Origin: Rhizophagus irregularis
Taxonomy: Eukaryota; Glomeromycota; Glomeromycetes; Glomerales; Glomeraceae
Reading direction: 5' to 3'
Assembly: GCF_026210795.1 (NCBI RefSeq)
Contig: NC_089451.1
Location: forward strand, 2,960,001 to 3,024,000
DNA length: 64,000 nt
In this document: positions 1 through 10,200 of the stretch, in pieces
Position numbering within the stretch: position 1 is the first letter of the stretch
How the letters are laid out: each line of letters starts with the position of its first letter
The notes under the pieces: generated by a model
What the model was told of the DNA's origin: nothing
The model's input: only the letters and a program-made list of their open reading frames with translations
Databases searched by the model: none
Position numbers and translations under genes: made by a program

Positions 1-11
1 TGCCTATCTTA

Positions 12-2543
12 TTAAAAGGAGTCAATCTTGCTGCATACACGATCAAGATCCTCTTCATCCCAGTCATCGATGAGTCCATTGGCGGCTTCCCATTCACGTT
101 CCATATCAGTTTTTGGACGTTCCTCGGGGATCTCTCGCGCTTTACCCTTATCTGCCCTCATAGTTTCATAACCAGAGGGGGTGGAAATAATCTCGGCATC
201 ACGATTATCCTTGTATATTCTTATTAAATCTGCGAGTTCTTTACGGCTAGGTATTTTAGGTAAGTATCCATTATATTCGATCCAGTCCTTGAAGCGGTCT
301 ACTACCTCCATAAGGTAGTACTGGTACTCGTCCTCAATACGCGTTGTGGGACATTCCTCTATTTCAAACGCGAGTATTTCCCAGTCATATTTGTCTGACG
401 CGTCTTGGTACTTGGCCCATAATTCCTTACCTGTATTGTAGAGATCATTGAAGGCCTGGTCTTTTGAATTTTTAACCCACGGTTTGCGATCCCATCGGTG
501 TCTTTCATGCCAAGCCCAATGCGCTCGAGTGCCTTCCTTTGGTTCAGGATCCCGGTCAACTTCTGGTTCTGTGTCGGGTTCTGGGATAAATTGCTCTTCA
601 GGAGCCGGTTCTGGGTCAGGCTTAGTGACAGATGCAGAAGATTCTGCGGGAGATTCGGGTTGTTGTTCAGGAGTTGGGTTCACAGTTGTAAAATCTGAGT
701 CTGATAATAAGTCGTCTAAGACGTCGTAGTTATCTGGCTCGGGGGCAGACGGTTTTTCAGGAACTGGGTTTGCAGTTGTAGAATCCGAGTCTGATAACAA
801 GTCATCTAAGACGTCGTAGTCATCTAGCTTGGGGGCAGATGGTTTTTCTTCCCTTAACTCTTGTAAACGTTCTTTTAAGTGGTCAGGCTTGGGTGGAAGC
901 AGTGGAGGAGTTTTGCGAATTACAGGTGCGGGTTTTTCTTCAACGGGTTCGGGTTTTTCCTCTGTGGGTTCGGGTTTTTTCTCAGCGGATTTTTCCTCAG
1001 CGGGTTCGGATTTTTCTTGTACGTCTTGTGAATTGTTAGCTGGATTATATATATTTGCCAAGAACTTATCCAAGGCATTGGGGTCTGATGCGGGTTTCTT
1101 AGAAGTCTCTATATCAATTCCTTCTATATCTATCTCGTCTGTTTCGTGGATCCAGTTTTTGCCGAGGTATTTATTGTAAAGATCCTCCCTGGATATACTA
1201 TATACTCGGGTTAACTTTTTATTTATATAAGTCCGATTACTATTTATACTCAACTCATTTGATAGGATTCTAGAAGCGTTTATCTTTGATAAGGGTGTAA
1301 TGCCACGAGTTTCGCAATATGAAGTATATACCCTATAAAATTCTTGAACAGGTAGGTCGGTCATATAATTTTTCACTATGAGGTATGTGTCCTTTATAAA
1401 TTGGAATAGCGGTGGAAGAGTTGAGATGATATGTTCCTGTTTGGATGTTGTCATGGGTGGCGGATTTCCATTGAAGTCTGAGTAAGTATTCGCAATGGCT
1501 CTCAAATAAGCATAGAATGCCTCACTGGCGCCTGGGTATTTCATAGCGTCACCGAGTTTTTTGAAGTAGTTGAGGTCTCCCTTGCGGGATGGTGACACAT
1601 CCAAGAACACTGTGCGCCTATCATCATTATCCACTCTGAGAGCATTTTCGTTGGTTAGGACGATAGTAGACATAAAGTTTTTATAATGTGTTGGTGTCTT
1701 GTATTTTTCATGGATTTCCATTATGTCACTCGTTACCTTATCCTTTAAAGAGCGATACAGATTATTCCACTGGCTTTTTTCCGTGGGCATTTCCTCGAGA
1801 AGAAGAAGAATCTTACCCTGTAATTGCCCATTGAAACTTCCACGAATCGTCTGAGGATCGCTGGTCTTATAAACGAGTTGAGTGCCTAGGACGCTGCGCT
1901 GAATGAAATCTGTTATAATGCCTTTGCCCCAACCCTGTCCAGATTTCAGGTAAAGGATCGAGTACATCTTCCTTCCAGCAGATACACCGGCCAACCACTT
2001 GATGATATACTCAGTGAGATTCCAATCACCCGAACACCAGATATCCTGAATGTGAGAGAAGATAAATTTAACCGCGAGGTGAATTGTAGACTCAAAGGTG
2101 GATATCGGACGCAAGACGTGGAGGAATCCCGGGAAGATATTTAGATAGAGTTGGCCGGTTAAGGATCTGAAGATTCGCTGTTTATGGGGATCACAGGTTG
2201 CATTACATACATCGGTATTCTCGACCATAAACCATTTGTAGATGTTGAACTCGGTCTTTTGAGAGGGTCCTTGTTCAGGTTGTGTGTAGAATACCTTCAT
2301 AATTGGACGGATAAGTTTACCAATATTTTTGTCAATAACGTGTTTCAAACTTTTACTATCCGGGTCCCACCAGAAAACCCCATGAGGATCTGCACAGGGA
2401 ATGAAATAACTGCAAAGATACCTCTTGGCTTGATCGAGGTCACTCATACTCTTTGCAGCGACAATAAGCCGTTTAAGCTCATTGATACTAAAGGCTTTCG
2501 TTTGTTCACCGAATTTGGGGATAACTTGAGCTTGAGTGGTCAT
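12..2543 (-). CDS. Superfamily-3-type helicase, element copy 1
   Basis: An 843-residue protein in one exon. Seen: a P-loop SGQGWGKG at residues 201-208, a Walker B ILLLLEEM at 245-252, a motif C-like strand TIVLTNEN at 293-300 ending in the diagnostic Asn, and a basic DDRR pair at 307-310 that could be the arginine finger. This order is that of SF3 helicases (P4/D5/NrS-1-type C-terminal helicase domains), which unwind DNA as ring-shaped hexamers during replication. Residues about 480-700 are low-complexity, rich in Pro, Glu and Asp. They include two copies of a module reading YDVLDDLLSDSD. The last 140 residues form a separate, charged, probably folded region that I do not recognise. No primase, HUH nuclease or transposase motif is visible. 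The start is the ATG at 2543, at a boundary shared with copy 2. The helicase class is well supported; the role in a mobile replicon is inferred. Confidence 0.8.
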   Translation of the reverse strand: MTTQAQVIPKFGEQTKAFSINELKRLIVAAKSMSDLDQAKRYLCSYFIPCADPHGVFWWDPDSKSLKHVIDKNIGKLIRPIMKVFYTQPEQGPSQKTEFNIYKWFMVENTDVCNATCDPHKQRIFRSLTGQLYLNIFPGFLHVLRPISTFESTIHLAVKFIFSHIQDIWCSGDWNLTEYIIKWLAGVSAGRKMYSILYLKSGQGWGKGIITDFIQRSVLGTQLVYKTSDPQTIRGSFNGQLQGKILLLLEEMPTEKSQWNNLYRSLKDKVTSDIMEIHEKYKTPTHYKNFMSTIVLTNENALRVDNDDRRTVFLDVSPSRKGDLNYFKKLGDAMKYPGASEAFYAYLRAIANTYSDFNGNPPPMTTSKQEHIISTLPPLFQFIKDTYLIVKNYMTDLPVQEFYRVYTSYCETRGITPLSKINASRILSNELSINSNRTYINKKLTRVYSISREDLYNKYLGKNWIHETDEIDIEGIDIETSKKPASDPNALDKFLANIYNPANNSQDVQEKSEPAEEKSAEKKPEPTEEKPEPVEEKPAPVIRKTPPLLPPKPDHLKERLQELREEKPSAPKLDDYDVLDDLLSDSDSTTANPVPEKPSAPEPDNYDVLDDLLSDSDFTTVNPTPEQQPESPAESSASVTKPDPEPAPEEQFIPEPDTEPEVDRDPEPKEGTRAHWAWHERHRWDRKPWVKNSKDQAFNDLYNTGKELWAKYQDASDKYDWEILAFEIEECPTTRIEDEYQYYLMEVVDRFKDWIEYNGYLPKIPSRKELADLIRIYKDNRDAEIISTPSGYETMRADKGKAREIPEERPKTDMEREWEAANGLIDDWDEEDLDRVCSKIDSF

Positions 2544-2712
2544 TTTTTCGTTCTATTAAATCGAGTACTAATTTATAGTTACCTAATCTTCAATTGCCGA
2601 ATATATTTTTTCCAAAGATCCGCGCTTCTACCCGGTTATCTCTCTGTGGCTTTACAGACCTTCTAGGGGCTATTAACCTACCTGTTTACTCGGTTTGCTA
2701 TCTCACTGCTTC
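2544..2712 (-). promoter_or_regulatory. Conserved leader upstream of helicase copy 1
   Basis: This stretch aligns closely with 5830-6000 upstream of copy 2, including the words CGAGTACTAATTTATAGTTA and CTTCTAGGGG. Conservation of non-coding sequence between the copies, next to an array that differs, suggests a promoter or 5' leader. No clear TATA box was identified. Confidence 0.4.
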
Positions 2713-2957
2713 CGACAGATGAATAGACTGAATCCTGATCATATGACAGATCTATGACAGAATGACAGATCTGGGGGGGTAAAATCAAAACTTTTTTCTG
2801 GGAGTATCCTCTCCCGATTTTTCTGAAACATCTGTCATATCCGTCATATCTGTCATACCCCTCTGATTCTATCGTATTTTCCTCTCTTTTCCCTTATTTC
2901 ATTCTTTTTTAGTATATTATTATATGACAGATGTTAATGACAGATGGTGACAGATAT
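2713..2957. repeat. Iteron-like array, word ATGACAGAT (copy 1)
   Basis: By eye there are about seven exact TGACAGAT words plus several one-base variants, in three clusters: direct at 2713-2770, inverted at 2829-2857 and direct at 2933-2957. A G7 run and the tract CTCTCTTTTCCCTTATTTC separate the clusters. The arrangement resembles initiator or transposase binding sites. One CTGAAACATCTG at 2823-2834 has the form used throughout copy 2. The function is inferred; the repeats are seen directly. Confidence 0.7.
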
Positions 2958-3055
2958 AGGGGATTCCCTACCCCACGGAGGGGAGATGTAGGTACTGCGA
3001 GGCCGCGAGGCCGAGGTGGGTTGAGCGTAGCGAGACACACTACCAGCCCGACGAC
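2958..3055. other. GC-rich element terminus, copy 1
   Basis: A GC-rich block with short inverted words (CCCCACGGAGGGG; GAGGCCGCGAGGCCGAGG). It matches 6250-6340 of copy 2 in order and spacing. It marks the outer end of the repeated unit and could fold into hairpins. A short reading frame on the minus strand across 2934-3185 is not supported, because copy 2 does not keep it. Confidence 0.5.
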
Positions 3056-3256
3056 TCGGATACCGAGATTGGAGTCGCTGTCCAAGTTTTGCTATTGCTC
3101 CTCTGGAAAATCTTGCGCCTGAATACTGTAATTCTTTGATATCCGGTCTTGTAGGTAAAGCACGGACAATCTTTGAATAAACCATTTGATGTATTTATGA
3201 ATTGTGTTCAGTTGTAATATAGGTTTTTTATACAAAAAATATAAGATAACTAAGAA
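3056..3256. other. Single-copy spacer between tandem elements
   Basis: About 200 bases between the two helicase units with no counterpart elsewhere in the window. The part nearest copy 1 is moderately GC-rich and the rest is A/T-rich. I see no gene. Confidence 0.4.
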
Positions 3257-3268
3257 GTGCTTATCTTA

Positions 3269-5829
3269 TTAAAAGGAGTCAATCTTGCTGCATACACGAT
3301 CAAGATCCTCTTCATCCCAGTCGTCGATGAGTCCATTGGCGGCTTCCCATTCACGTTCCATATCGGTTTTTGGACGTTCCTCGGGGATCTCTCGCGCTTT
3401 ACCCTTATCTGCCCTCATAGTTTCATAACCAGAGGGGGTGGGGATAATTTCAGCATCACGATTATCCTTGTATACTCTTATTAAATCCGTGAGTTCTTTA
3501 CGGCTAGGTGTTTTGGGTAAGTATCCATTATATTCGATCCAGTCCTTGAAGCGGTCTACTACTTCCCTAAGGTAGTACTGGTACTCGTCCTCAATACGCG
3601 TTGTGGAACATTCCTCTACTTCAAACGCAAGTATTTCCCAGTCATAGTCATCTGACGCATCTTGATACTTGGCCCATAATTCCTTACCTGTATTGTAGAG
3701 TTCATTGAAGACCTGGTCCTTTGAATTTTTAACCCACGGTTTGCGATCCCATCGGTGTCTTTTATGCCAAGCCCAGTGCGCTCGAGTGCCTTCCTTTGGT
3801 TCAGGATCCCGGTCGACTTCTGGTTCTGTGTCGGGTTCTGGGATAAGTTGCTCTTCGGGAGCCGGTTCTGGGTCAGGCTTAGTGACAGATGCAGAAGATT
3901 CTGCGGGAGACTCGGATTGTTGTTCAGGAGTTGGGTCCATGGTTGTAGAATCCGAGTCTGATAATAAGTCGTCTAAGATGTCATAGTTATCTGGCTCGGG
4001 GGTAGACGGTTTTTCAGGAACTAGAACCTCAGCAGATTCCTCGTCAGATAGATAACAGTCTGAGAAGTTATCTATAGGTTTATCGGTGTTTGACTCACTA
4101 GTATCTTCATCGGGATCCGGTTGTTCTTCCCTTAACTCTTGTGGACGTTCTTTAAGTGGTCAGGCTTGGGTGGAAGTGGTGGAGGAGTTTTGCGAATTAC
4201 AGGTTCGGGTTTTTCCTCAGCGGGTTTGGGTTTTTTCTCAGCGGGTTTTTCCTCAGCGGGTTCGAGTTTTTTCTCAGTGGGTTTTTCCTTAGCGGGTTTC
4301 TCTTGTATATCTTGTGAATTGTTAGCTGGATTATATATATTTGCCAAGAACTTATCCAAGGCATTGGGGTCTGATGCGGGTTTCTTAGAAGTCTCTATAT
4401 CAATTCCTTCTATGTCTATCTCGTCTGTTTCGTGGATCCAGTTTTTGCCGAGGTATTTCTTGTAAAGATCCTCCCTGGATATGCTGTAAACCCGTGGTGT
4501 CTTTCCACCCTTGCGTACTACTTTGCTATTTATACCCAACTCATTTGATAGGATTCTAGAAGCGTTTATCTTTGATAGAGGTGAAATGCAATGAGTTTCA
4601 CAATATGAAGTATATACCCTATAAAATTCTTGAACAGGTAGGTCGGTCATATAATTTTTCACTACGAGGTAAGTGTCCTTTATAAATTGGAATAGCGGTG
4701 GAAGAGTCGAGATGATATGTTCCTGTTTGGATGTTGTCATAGGTGGCGGATTTCCATTGAAGTCTGGGTAAGCATCCGCGATGGCTCTCAAATAAGCATA
4801 GAACGCCTCACTGGCGCCTGGGTATTTCATAGCGTCACCGAGTTTTTTGAAGTAGTTGAGGTCTCCCTTGCGGGATGGTGACACATCCAAGAACACTGTG
4901 CGCCTATCATCGTTCTCCACTCTGAGAGCATTTTCGTTGGTTAGGACGATAGTTGACATAAAGTTTTTGTAATGTGTTGGCGTCTTGTATTTTTCATGGA
5001 TTTCTATTATGTCACTCGTTACCTTATCCTTTAAAGAGCGATACAGATTATTCCACTGGCTTTTTTCCATGGGCATTTTCTCGAGGAGAAGAAGAACCTT
5101 ACCCTGTAATTGCCCATTGAAACTTCCAAGAATCGTTTGAGGATCGCTGGTCTTATAAACGAGTTGAGTGCCTAGGACGCTGCGCTGAATGAAATCTGTT
5201 ATAATACCTTTGCCCCAACCCTGTCCAGATTTCAGGTAAAGGATCGAGTACATCTTCCTTCCAGCAGATACACCGGCTAACCACTTGATGATATACTCAG
5301 TGAGATTCCAATCACCCGAACACCAGATATCCTGAATGTGAGAGAAGATAAATTTAACCGCGAGGTGAATTGTAGACTCAAAGGTAGATATCGGACGTAA
5401 GAAGTGGAGGAATCCCGGGAAGATATTTAGATAGAGTTGGCTGGTTAAGGATCTGAAGATTCGCTGTTTATGGGGATCACAGGTTGCATTACATACATCG
5501 GTATTCTCGACCATAAACCACTTGTAGATGTTGAACTCGGTCTTTTGAGAGGGTCCTTGTTCAGGTTGTGTGTAGAATGCCTTCGTGATTGGACGGATAA
5601 GTTTACCAATATTTTTGTCAATAACGTGTTTCAAACTTTTACTATCCGGGTCCCACCAGAAAACCCCATGAGGATCTGCACAGAGAATGAAATAACTGCA
5701 AAGATACCTCTTGGCTTGATCGAGATCATTCATACTCTTTGCAGCGACAATAAACCGTTTAAGCTCATAGATACTGAAGGCTTTCGTTTGTTCACCGAAC
5801 TTGGGGATAACTTGAGCTTGAGTGGTCAT
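3269..5829 (-). pseudogene. Helicase copy 2, frameshifted
   Basis: This copy is almost identical to copy 1 from its ATG at 5829. It keeps the P-loop, Walker B (here LLLLEKMP), motif C and the DDRR pair. Copy 1 has four T on the plus strand at the matching site. Here there are three (4151-4153), so the minus-strand frame shifts about 565 residues in and ends at 4132 after DHLKNVHKS. The remaining C-terminal part (3269 to about 4150) stays open in the shifted frame, and no other stop is seen. The linker between differs from copy 1: one acidic YDILDDLLSDSD module rather than two, plus a unique SDCYLSDEES stretch. The complete helicase domain lies before the break, so a truncated helicase could still be made. 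A sequencing error in a homopolymer is the main alternative. Confidence 0.75.
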
Positions 5830-6024
5830 TTTTTGTTCTATCAAATCGAGTACTAATTTATAGTTACCTAATCTTCAATTGCCGAATATATTTTTTCCAA
5901 AGATCCGCGCTCCTACCCGGTTACCCTCCTGTGGTTCTACAGTCCTTCTAGGGGTTATTAACCTATCTGTTTACTCGATTTGCTATCTCACTGCCTCCAA
6001 TAAGAAAACGAACGGAATCCTGAA

Positions 6025-6249
6025 TCAGTTTCAGATGTTTCAGAAGTTTCGGATCTGGGGGGGTAAAATCAAAACTTTTTCTGGGAGGGTTGTCCTCGCC
6101 TGACTTTTACCAAAATTGCTGAAACATCTGAAACATCGAAACACCCTCTCTGATTCTTTCTTATTTTCCTCTCTTTTCCCTTATTTTATCCTTTTTTGCT
6201 TATATTGTTATGTTTCAGATCTTGTTTCATATTGTTTCAGATGTATAGG
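6025..6249. repeat. Iteron-like array, word GTTTCAGAT (copy 2)
   Basis: The array occupies the same three positions relative to the leader and GC-rich end as in copy 1: direct at 6027-6055, inverted at 6118-6143, direct at 6211-6244. The word is GTTTCAGAT or a close variant (about four exact TTTCAGAT, the rest one or two changes away). The intervening G7 run, the AAAATCAAAACTTTTTCTGGGAG tract and the pyrimidine tract all match copy 1. Only the repeated word has changed. Confidence 0.7.
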
Positions 6250-6339
6250 GATTCCCCGCCTCACGGAGGAGGGATGTAAGTACTGCGAGGCCGTGAGGCC
6301 GAGGTGGCAGAACGCAGTGACGACACTACCAGCCTGACG

Positions 6340-6376
6340 ACACAGGCTGATCAGTGATCGGACAGAACTGAAGCCT
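6340..6376 (+). repeat. Left inverted end of P-type element
   Basis: Exact reverse complement of 13445-13481 over 37 bases. It starts directly where similarity between the two helicase elements stops. Confidence 0.85.
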
Positions 6377-6387
6377 TATAAAACTGG

Positions 6388-6838
6388 GGAAAATCTTACC
6401 ACACCACCCTCGGTTACACAGTGACATTTAGCGTCACATTGTCACGTGATTAAGGTTGCTTGCCGAAACCTAGGGGTTTAGGCAAGATGGCGTTTCGCCG
6501 AAAAGCGAAATTCTGCCAAAACTATATTAAAGTTATATTAAAAAACTGGCGAAACTTTGGAGAAAGGCGAAACTGCCGAAACTTATTATAAATGCCGAAA
6601 CTGCTGAAACTCTGCCGAAACTATAATAAATCTATAGTAAAATTTTGATGAAACTAATCGTAGGATTTTGAAGAGGTTTAGACAAGCAACCTTACACGTG
6701 ATATCCGCGTTCGCATTTTTTATATTTATCTGAGGGACTTAGTTTTTTTTACTAGCCTGATCCTTATTTGTCACAACCTCAGAAATCACACCCCAACAAA
6801 TATTTTGTGTAACCGAGGGTGGTGTGGTAAGACTACCC
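6388..6838. mobile_element. MULE-like MITE with 9-bp target duplication
   Basis: The ends read GGAAAATCTTACC and GGTAAGACTACCC and continue into perfect inverted words CACACCACCCTCGGTTACAC. Both sides are flanked by TAAAACTGG (6379-6387 and 6839-6847), a 9-bp target duplication typical of Mutator-like elements. There is no coding capacity. The internal core has GTGACATTTA and ATCTGAGGGACTTAG followed by a T run, both shared with the MITE at 13540-13717. It is interrupted by a second MITE at 6451-6694; without that it would be about 200 bp. Confidence 0.8.
6451..6694. mobile_element. hAT-like MITE nested in another MITE
   Basis: Its 244 bp start TAAGGTTGCTTGCC and end GACAAGCAACCTTA, with CACGTGAT duplicated on both sides (6443-6450 and 6695-6702). 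An 8-bp target duplication and this type of end fit hAT-like elements, although P elements also make 8-bp duplications. Inside are repeated TGCCGAAAC or GGCGAAACT words and a terminal hairpin, CTTGCCGAAACC against GGTTTAGGCAAG. No ORF. Confidence 0.75.
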
Positions 6839-6847
6839 TAAAACTGG

Positions 6848-7262
6848 TTACACAAGCGAAGCCTCGATATTAAAAATTTAGTTTTTTTAGTTTTTCTCGC
6901 CACATATACATAGAAAAGCAGCCGATCTCAAAAACTAAGACCATTTATGCTAGCTCTAAATAAACAAATTGTTTTTATCAAAATCAGACCACTGTAGCTT
7001 TGCAAGGGTTACTTTTTTTCTTGTTAATTTATAAAAACATATTGAAAAGTTATCATTTTATCGTTTCATACTTTTATTGCGTGAATTTTGGCTTTAACAA
7101 GTACTTTATTCTGTAAATTTTGGCTTCGCTATATTACTATTCTACAAAAATTTGTCCTTTTGATATGGCTTCATTGGAGAAGGGAGTTTCTTTTTTAAGG
7201 TGATCCAAAATTAAAGGTATTAAACTTTTTTTTTTCTTGTACCTTGCTTTGTCCCCAAAGGC
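6848..7262. other. Non-coding left arm of P-type element
   Basis: A/T-rich sequence between the nested MITEs and the transposase stop codon. It contains loosely repeated GCTTTAAC/GCTTCG words but nothing I can assign. It probably holds the transposase 3' UTR and subterminal sequence. Confidence 0.4.
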
Positions 7263-10200
7263 CTAAAGTAACCACTGTAACTCACTTACTAAAAACATTT
7301 TTGAAAATTCTTCTTCAGCGCCATCCAATTTTACCCAGATTTGAAGCTGTACTAATGCAAGAATAGGATCCTTTGGAACATTAGATTTTTTCATCAATGT
7401 ATGTGTATTTTTAGTTTTGGAGGTTTTGGATGAATTTTGAATATCATTTCGCATGGCTTTCAGGTTTTCTCTAAGACTTGAGGTGCCTTTCTCAGGAATG
7501 AGATCATTGAATTTTCGCCAAGACTTTTGCCTACTCTTCATATAGATAGAAATAATTCGTTCGTAAAGAAAATTTTTAGCATCATCTTTTAATTCCTGTT
7601 TTTCAGGTTCGTGTATAGAGAGCATTTGACTGGAAATATTAAAAAGTGCATTAAAAGCTCCTAACAATAGTGAGTTGCACATTAAACTATTATTTATATA
7701 ATGCAGAATATTGGGACCAAGTTCTTTGTGCTTTTCAAATAACAATATTATTAATGACTCCATTTTGTACATGAATTTTAAAAAATCTTGGCCTGGAACT
7801 ACATTTGTCGTCTGTGATCGAACATCTTTTTCATAGACAACTTGTTTTGAGCTTAGAATCATGAGGTGAGCACGAATGATATCAAATTTGGGATGTGATC
7901 TTGTTATTTTATCACTTTTTGTTAATTTATATATAACCCATCCAATGATGTAAGAAAACTTTAATGCTTCAGCTGGTTCTAAAACAAGAATTTTTTCAGG
8001 TTCCAGATAAGAATCAGCCGAAAAATGAGTGTGTATACTATTTGGTGTTGTTTTCTTACTAAAAGTGAGTTTGATTACATTTTGTAAAAGTAAGTATGCA
8101 ACAAGCCTTTGAGTTGGAGAATCATTTAAATTAGTTATAAAAAGAAAGTCTTGATACCAAATCCCTGAACATTGATAATTATTAAGATAAATTTCAAGGT
8201 GAGAACTCCAACTGGCTAACCATTGAATTCCTGTTTTTTTTGGAATAGCTTCACTCGCCATTTTTTTAATAATGTCTTGCCATTTATGTAGTAATTTATC
8301 AATAGAATCCTGGTAAAGTATAGTTTCTATAAGATTACATCGTTCCTTTTGAAAGAAAGCAATTCTAACATTTTCTTGATTAACGTGTTCATCATGTGAT
8401 TCTAACGGAATCTCAATTCTCCCCATAATCAAATTGTCTGCGAAAAGGTTTTTAAAGACATTACTAAAAAGAGATGATAATTGTGCCAAACGGATAAAGT
8501 GCTTCTGATCGGTAATATTTTCATCATTTTTTACTGAAATTTTTTTATCTTTTCGATAGTCTCTAATTGTTAAATAATATTTTAGATAATATTTGTATGA
8601 ATAGGGACAATAGCGTACAAGTAAGGATATGTGTTAAATAAAATTATAATATATACCTTCTTTCTAATGTAGTAATGCCAGCTCCAGTACTATCAGCTTT
8701 TCCATAATTAATACTTTTTACTTCAGATGAAACTAATGCTGTCACTTGATATTTATTTAGAGCATGTCCATAAGATTTGAGAGTATGTGTTGAGGAGTCC
8801 CTACCAAGTTCACGAATATTACCAAAAAGCTCTTCAAGCATATCTTGTGAAATGCGTCTTGGTTGAATCATTGAACCTGGATACTTTTTCAAAAAATAGT
8901 TAATCATTCCAAGAAATCCATTAATAGATAAAATCAAATCAAATTGGCATTGTGATGAAATCCATTCTTTAGGATCTTTTTTTGTTTATTACCATCTACA
9001 AACCAATTATATATTTCTTTTAAAGTATTAATACGTGGATCTTCTAAAGATTGAAAACCGATTTTACTATGCATAATTTGACGATATTTTCGTGAATATT
9101 TAATAAATTCCTATAAAAAAAGTAAATATTTTAAAAATTATAAAATTATATTAATTGTAATAATTATTTTGTACTTACTCTTGTTCCTTCTGAGATTTTT
9201 TTAAGTTCATCAATAGATGCCAATGCATCTTCAACTTCTTTTGATATAGTATGTTCTGCAAGATCAACACGCATCTTGCTCCATGAAGTTAACCATATAT
9301 GATGTTTTGTAAGTTTTGTAGCTTGAGCTGTTGCATGTTTAATTGTATGATCATATACGCCTTTTATGTGCTTCCAACTAATCTCCTTTCCATTAAACAT
9401 TATTTCTCTGGAATTTTTTTCATCTATATGGCTTTTTGATAAGTTATTTCTTAATTTCTTAAATACATGTGTAGGATCACTAATAAAGAACCAATCTTCT
9501 CCAGTAATAGGATTTATTGTTTTATAATTTGTTGAAAGTCATTCAATATCATGAACAGGTCGAAGAAATTCACTAATATGATGATTAAAAACTTGCCATT
9601 CTTCAATAGGTTTATTTTTTGATCCAGGAATTTCTACAGTAAATATTGATGTAATAGAATCAAAATTTGTAATTTTTCCTAAATACCATTGATTATCTTT
9701 TGGATTTTTAAATTCACAAAATTCATTAATATTCCATTCTGATTTTAAAGGTGTTTGTGGACGAATAAAAGCTCGATCAATTGTAATTTTTGTAAAACTA
9801 TCCCAATCAAGCTGACGTACAGTAAACTTTATCTTTTCAAAATTGCTATCTACAATTTCTGCTACATGATAAGATTTTTTGTCTTTTCTGAAATTAACTT
9901 CTACAAGATCACCAGATGACCACTTTGATGCATACCAATCAAAACTTTTGATATGGTTTCTATTTTCACCTGCTCCATCACAAATTGAACCAATTGTATG
10001 TATACCTATACATTCTAATTTTGCTGCAAGACTAAAAATCAATGTGTTTAAGTTATGTGCTGTCATATTATTAATGCCATAATATGATATAGGAAAAGAA
10101 AAATTATGAGTTATTGAATGCCAAACAAATTGGTGAACTTGAGTTGCAAGTTTGCGATCCTGTTTTTCAGATATAGAATTAGATAGGGAATTCTTTTCTT

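Larger units (their letters stand above)
1..6340 (-). mobile_element. Tandem pair of helicase-encoding elements
   Basis: Two head-to-tail copies of one unit lie side by side: 1-3055 (left side cut by the window edge) and about 3257-6340. Both run from a GC-rich block, through an iteron-like array and a conserved leader, to a helicase ORF ending in a shared TATCTTATTAAAAGGAGTC tail. Similarity stops at about 3055 in the left copy. In the right copy it stops at about 6340, where the inverted end of a P-type transposon begins. The spacer 3056-3256 is single-copy here. The ORFs are clearly richer in G+C than everything from 14 kb onward, which suggests a different origin or history. I see no terminal inverted repeat or target duplication for the unit, so its mode of movement is unknown. 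Calling it mobile is an inference from duplication, composition and the helicase. Confidence 0.6.

Noticed and set aside
448-1179. Plus-strand frames opposite the helicase gene
   Set aside because: Ser/Gly/Phe-rich shadows of the Pro/Glu/Asp-rich linker; the helicase frame is the conserved one.
2713-2957. CRISPR-like repeat array
   Set aside because: Words of 8-9 bases in both orientations without unique spacers of constant length, in a eukaryotic context.
3050-3185. Possible tRNA-like or small protein in the spacer of the helicase elements
   Set aside because: No cloverleaf with proper A and B boxes could be drawn, and the minus-strand frame is not kept in copy 2.
1-6340. Integrated animal or plant virus
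   Set aside because: Only a helicase is present. No capsid, polymerase or nuclease is seen, so a fungal mobile element or unknown replicon is the safer reading.
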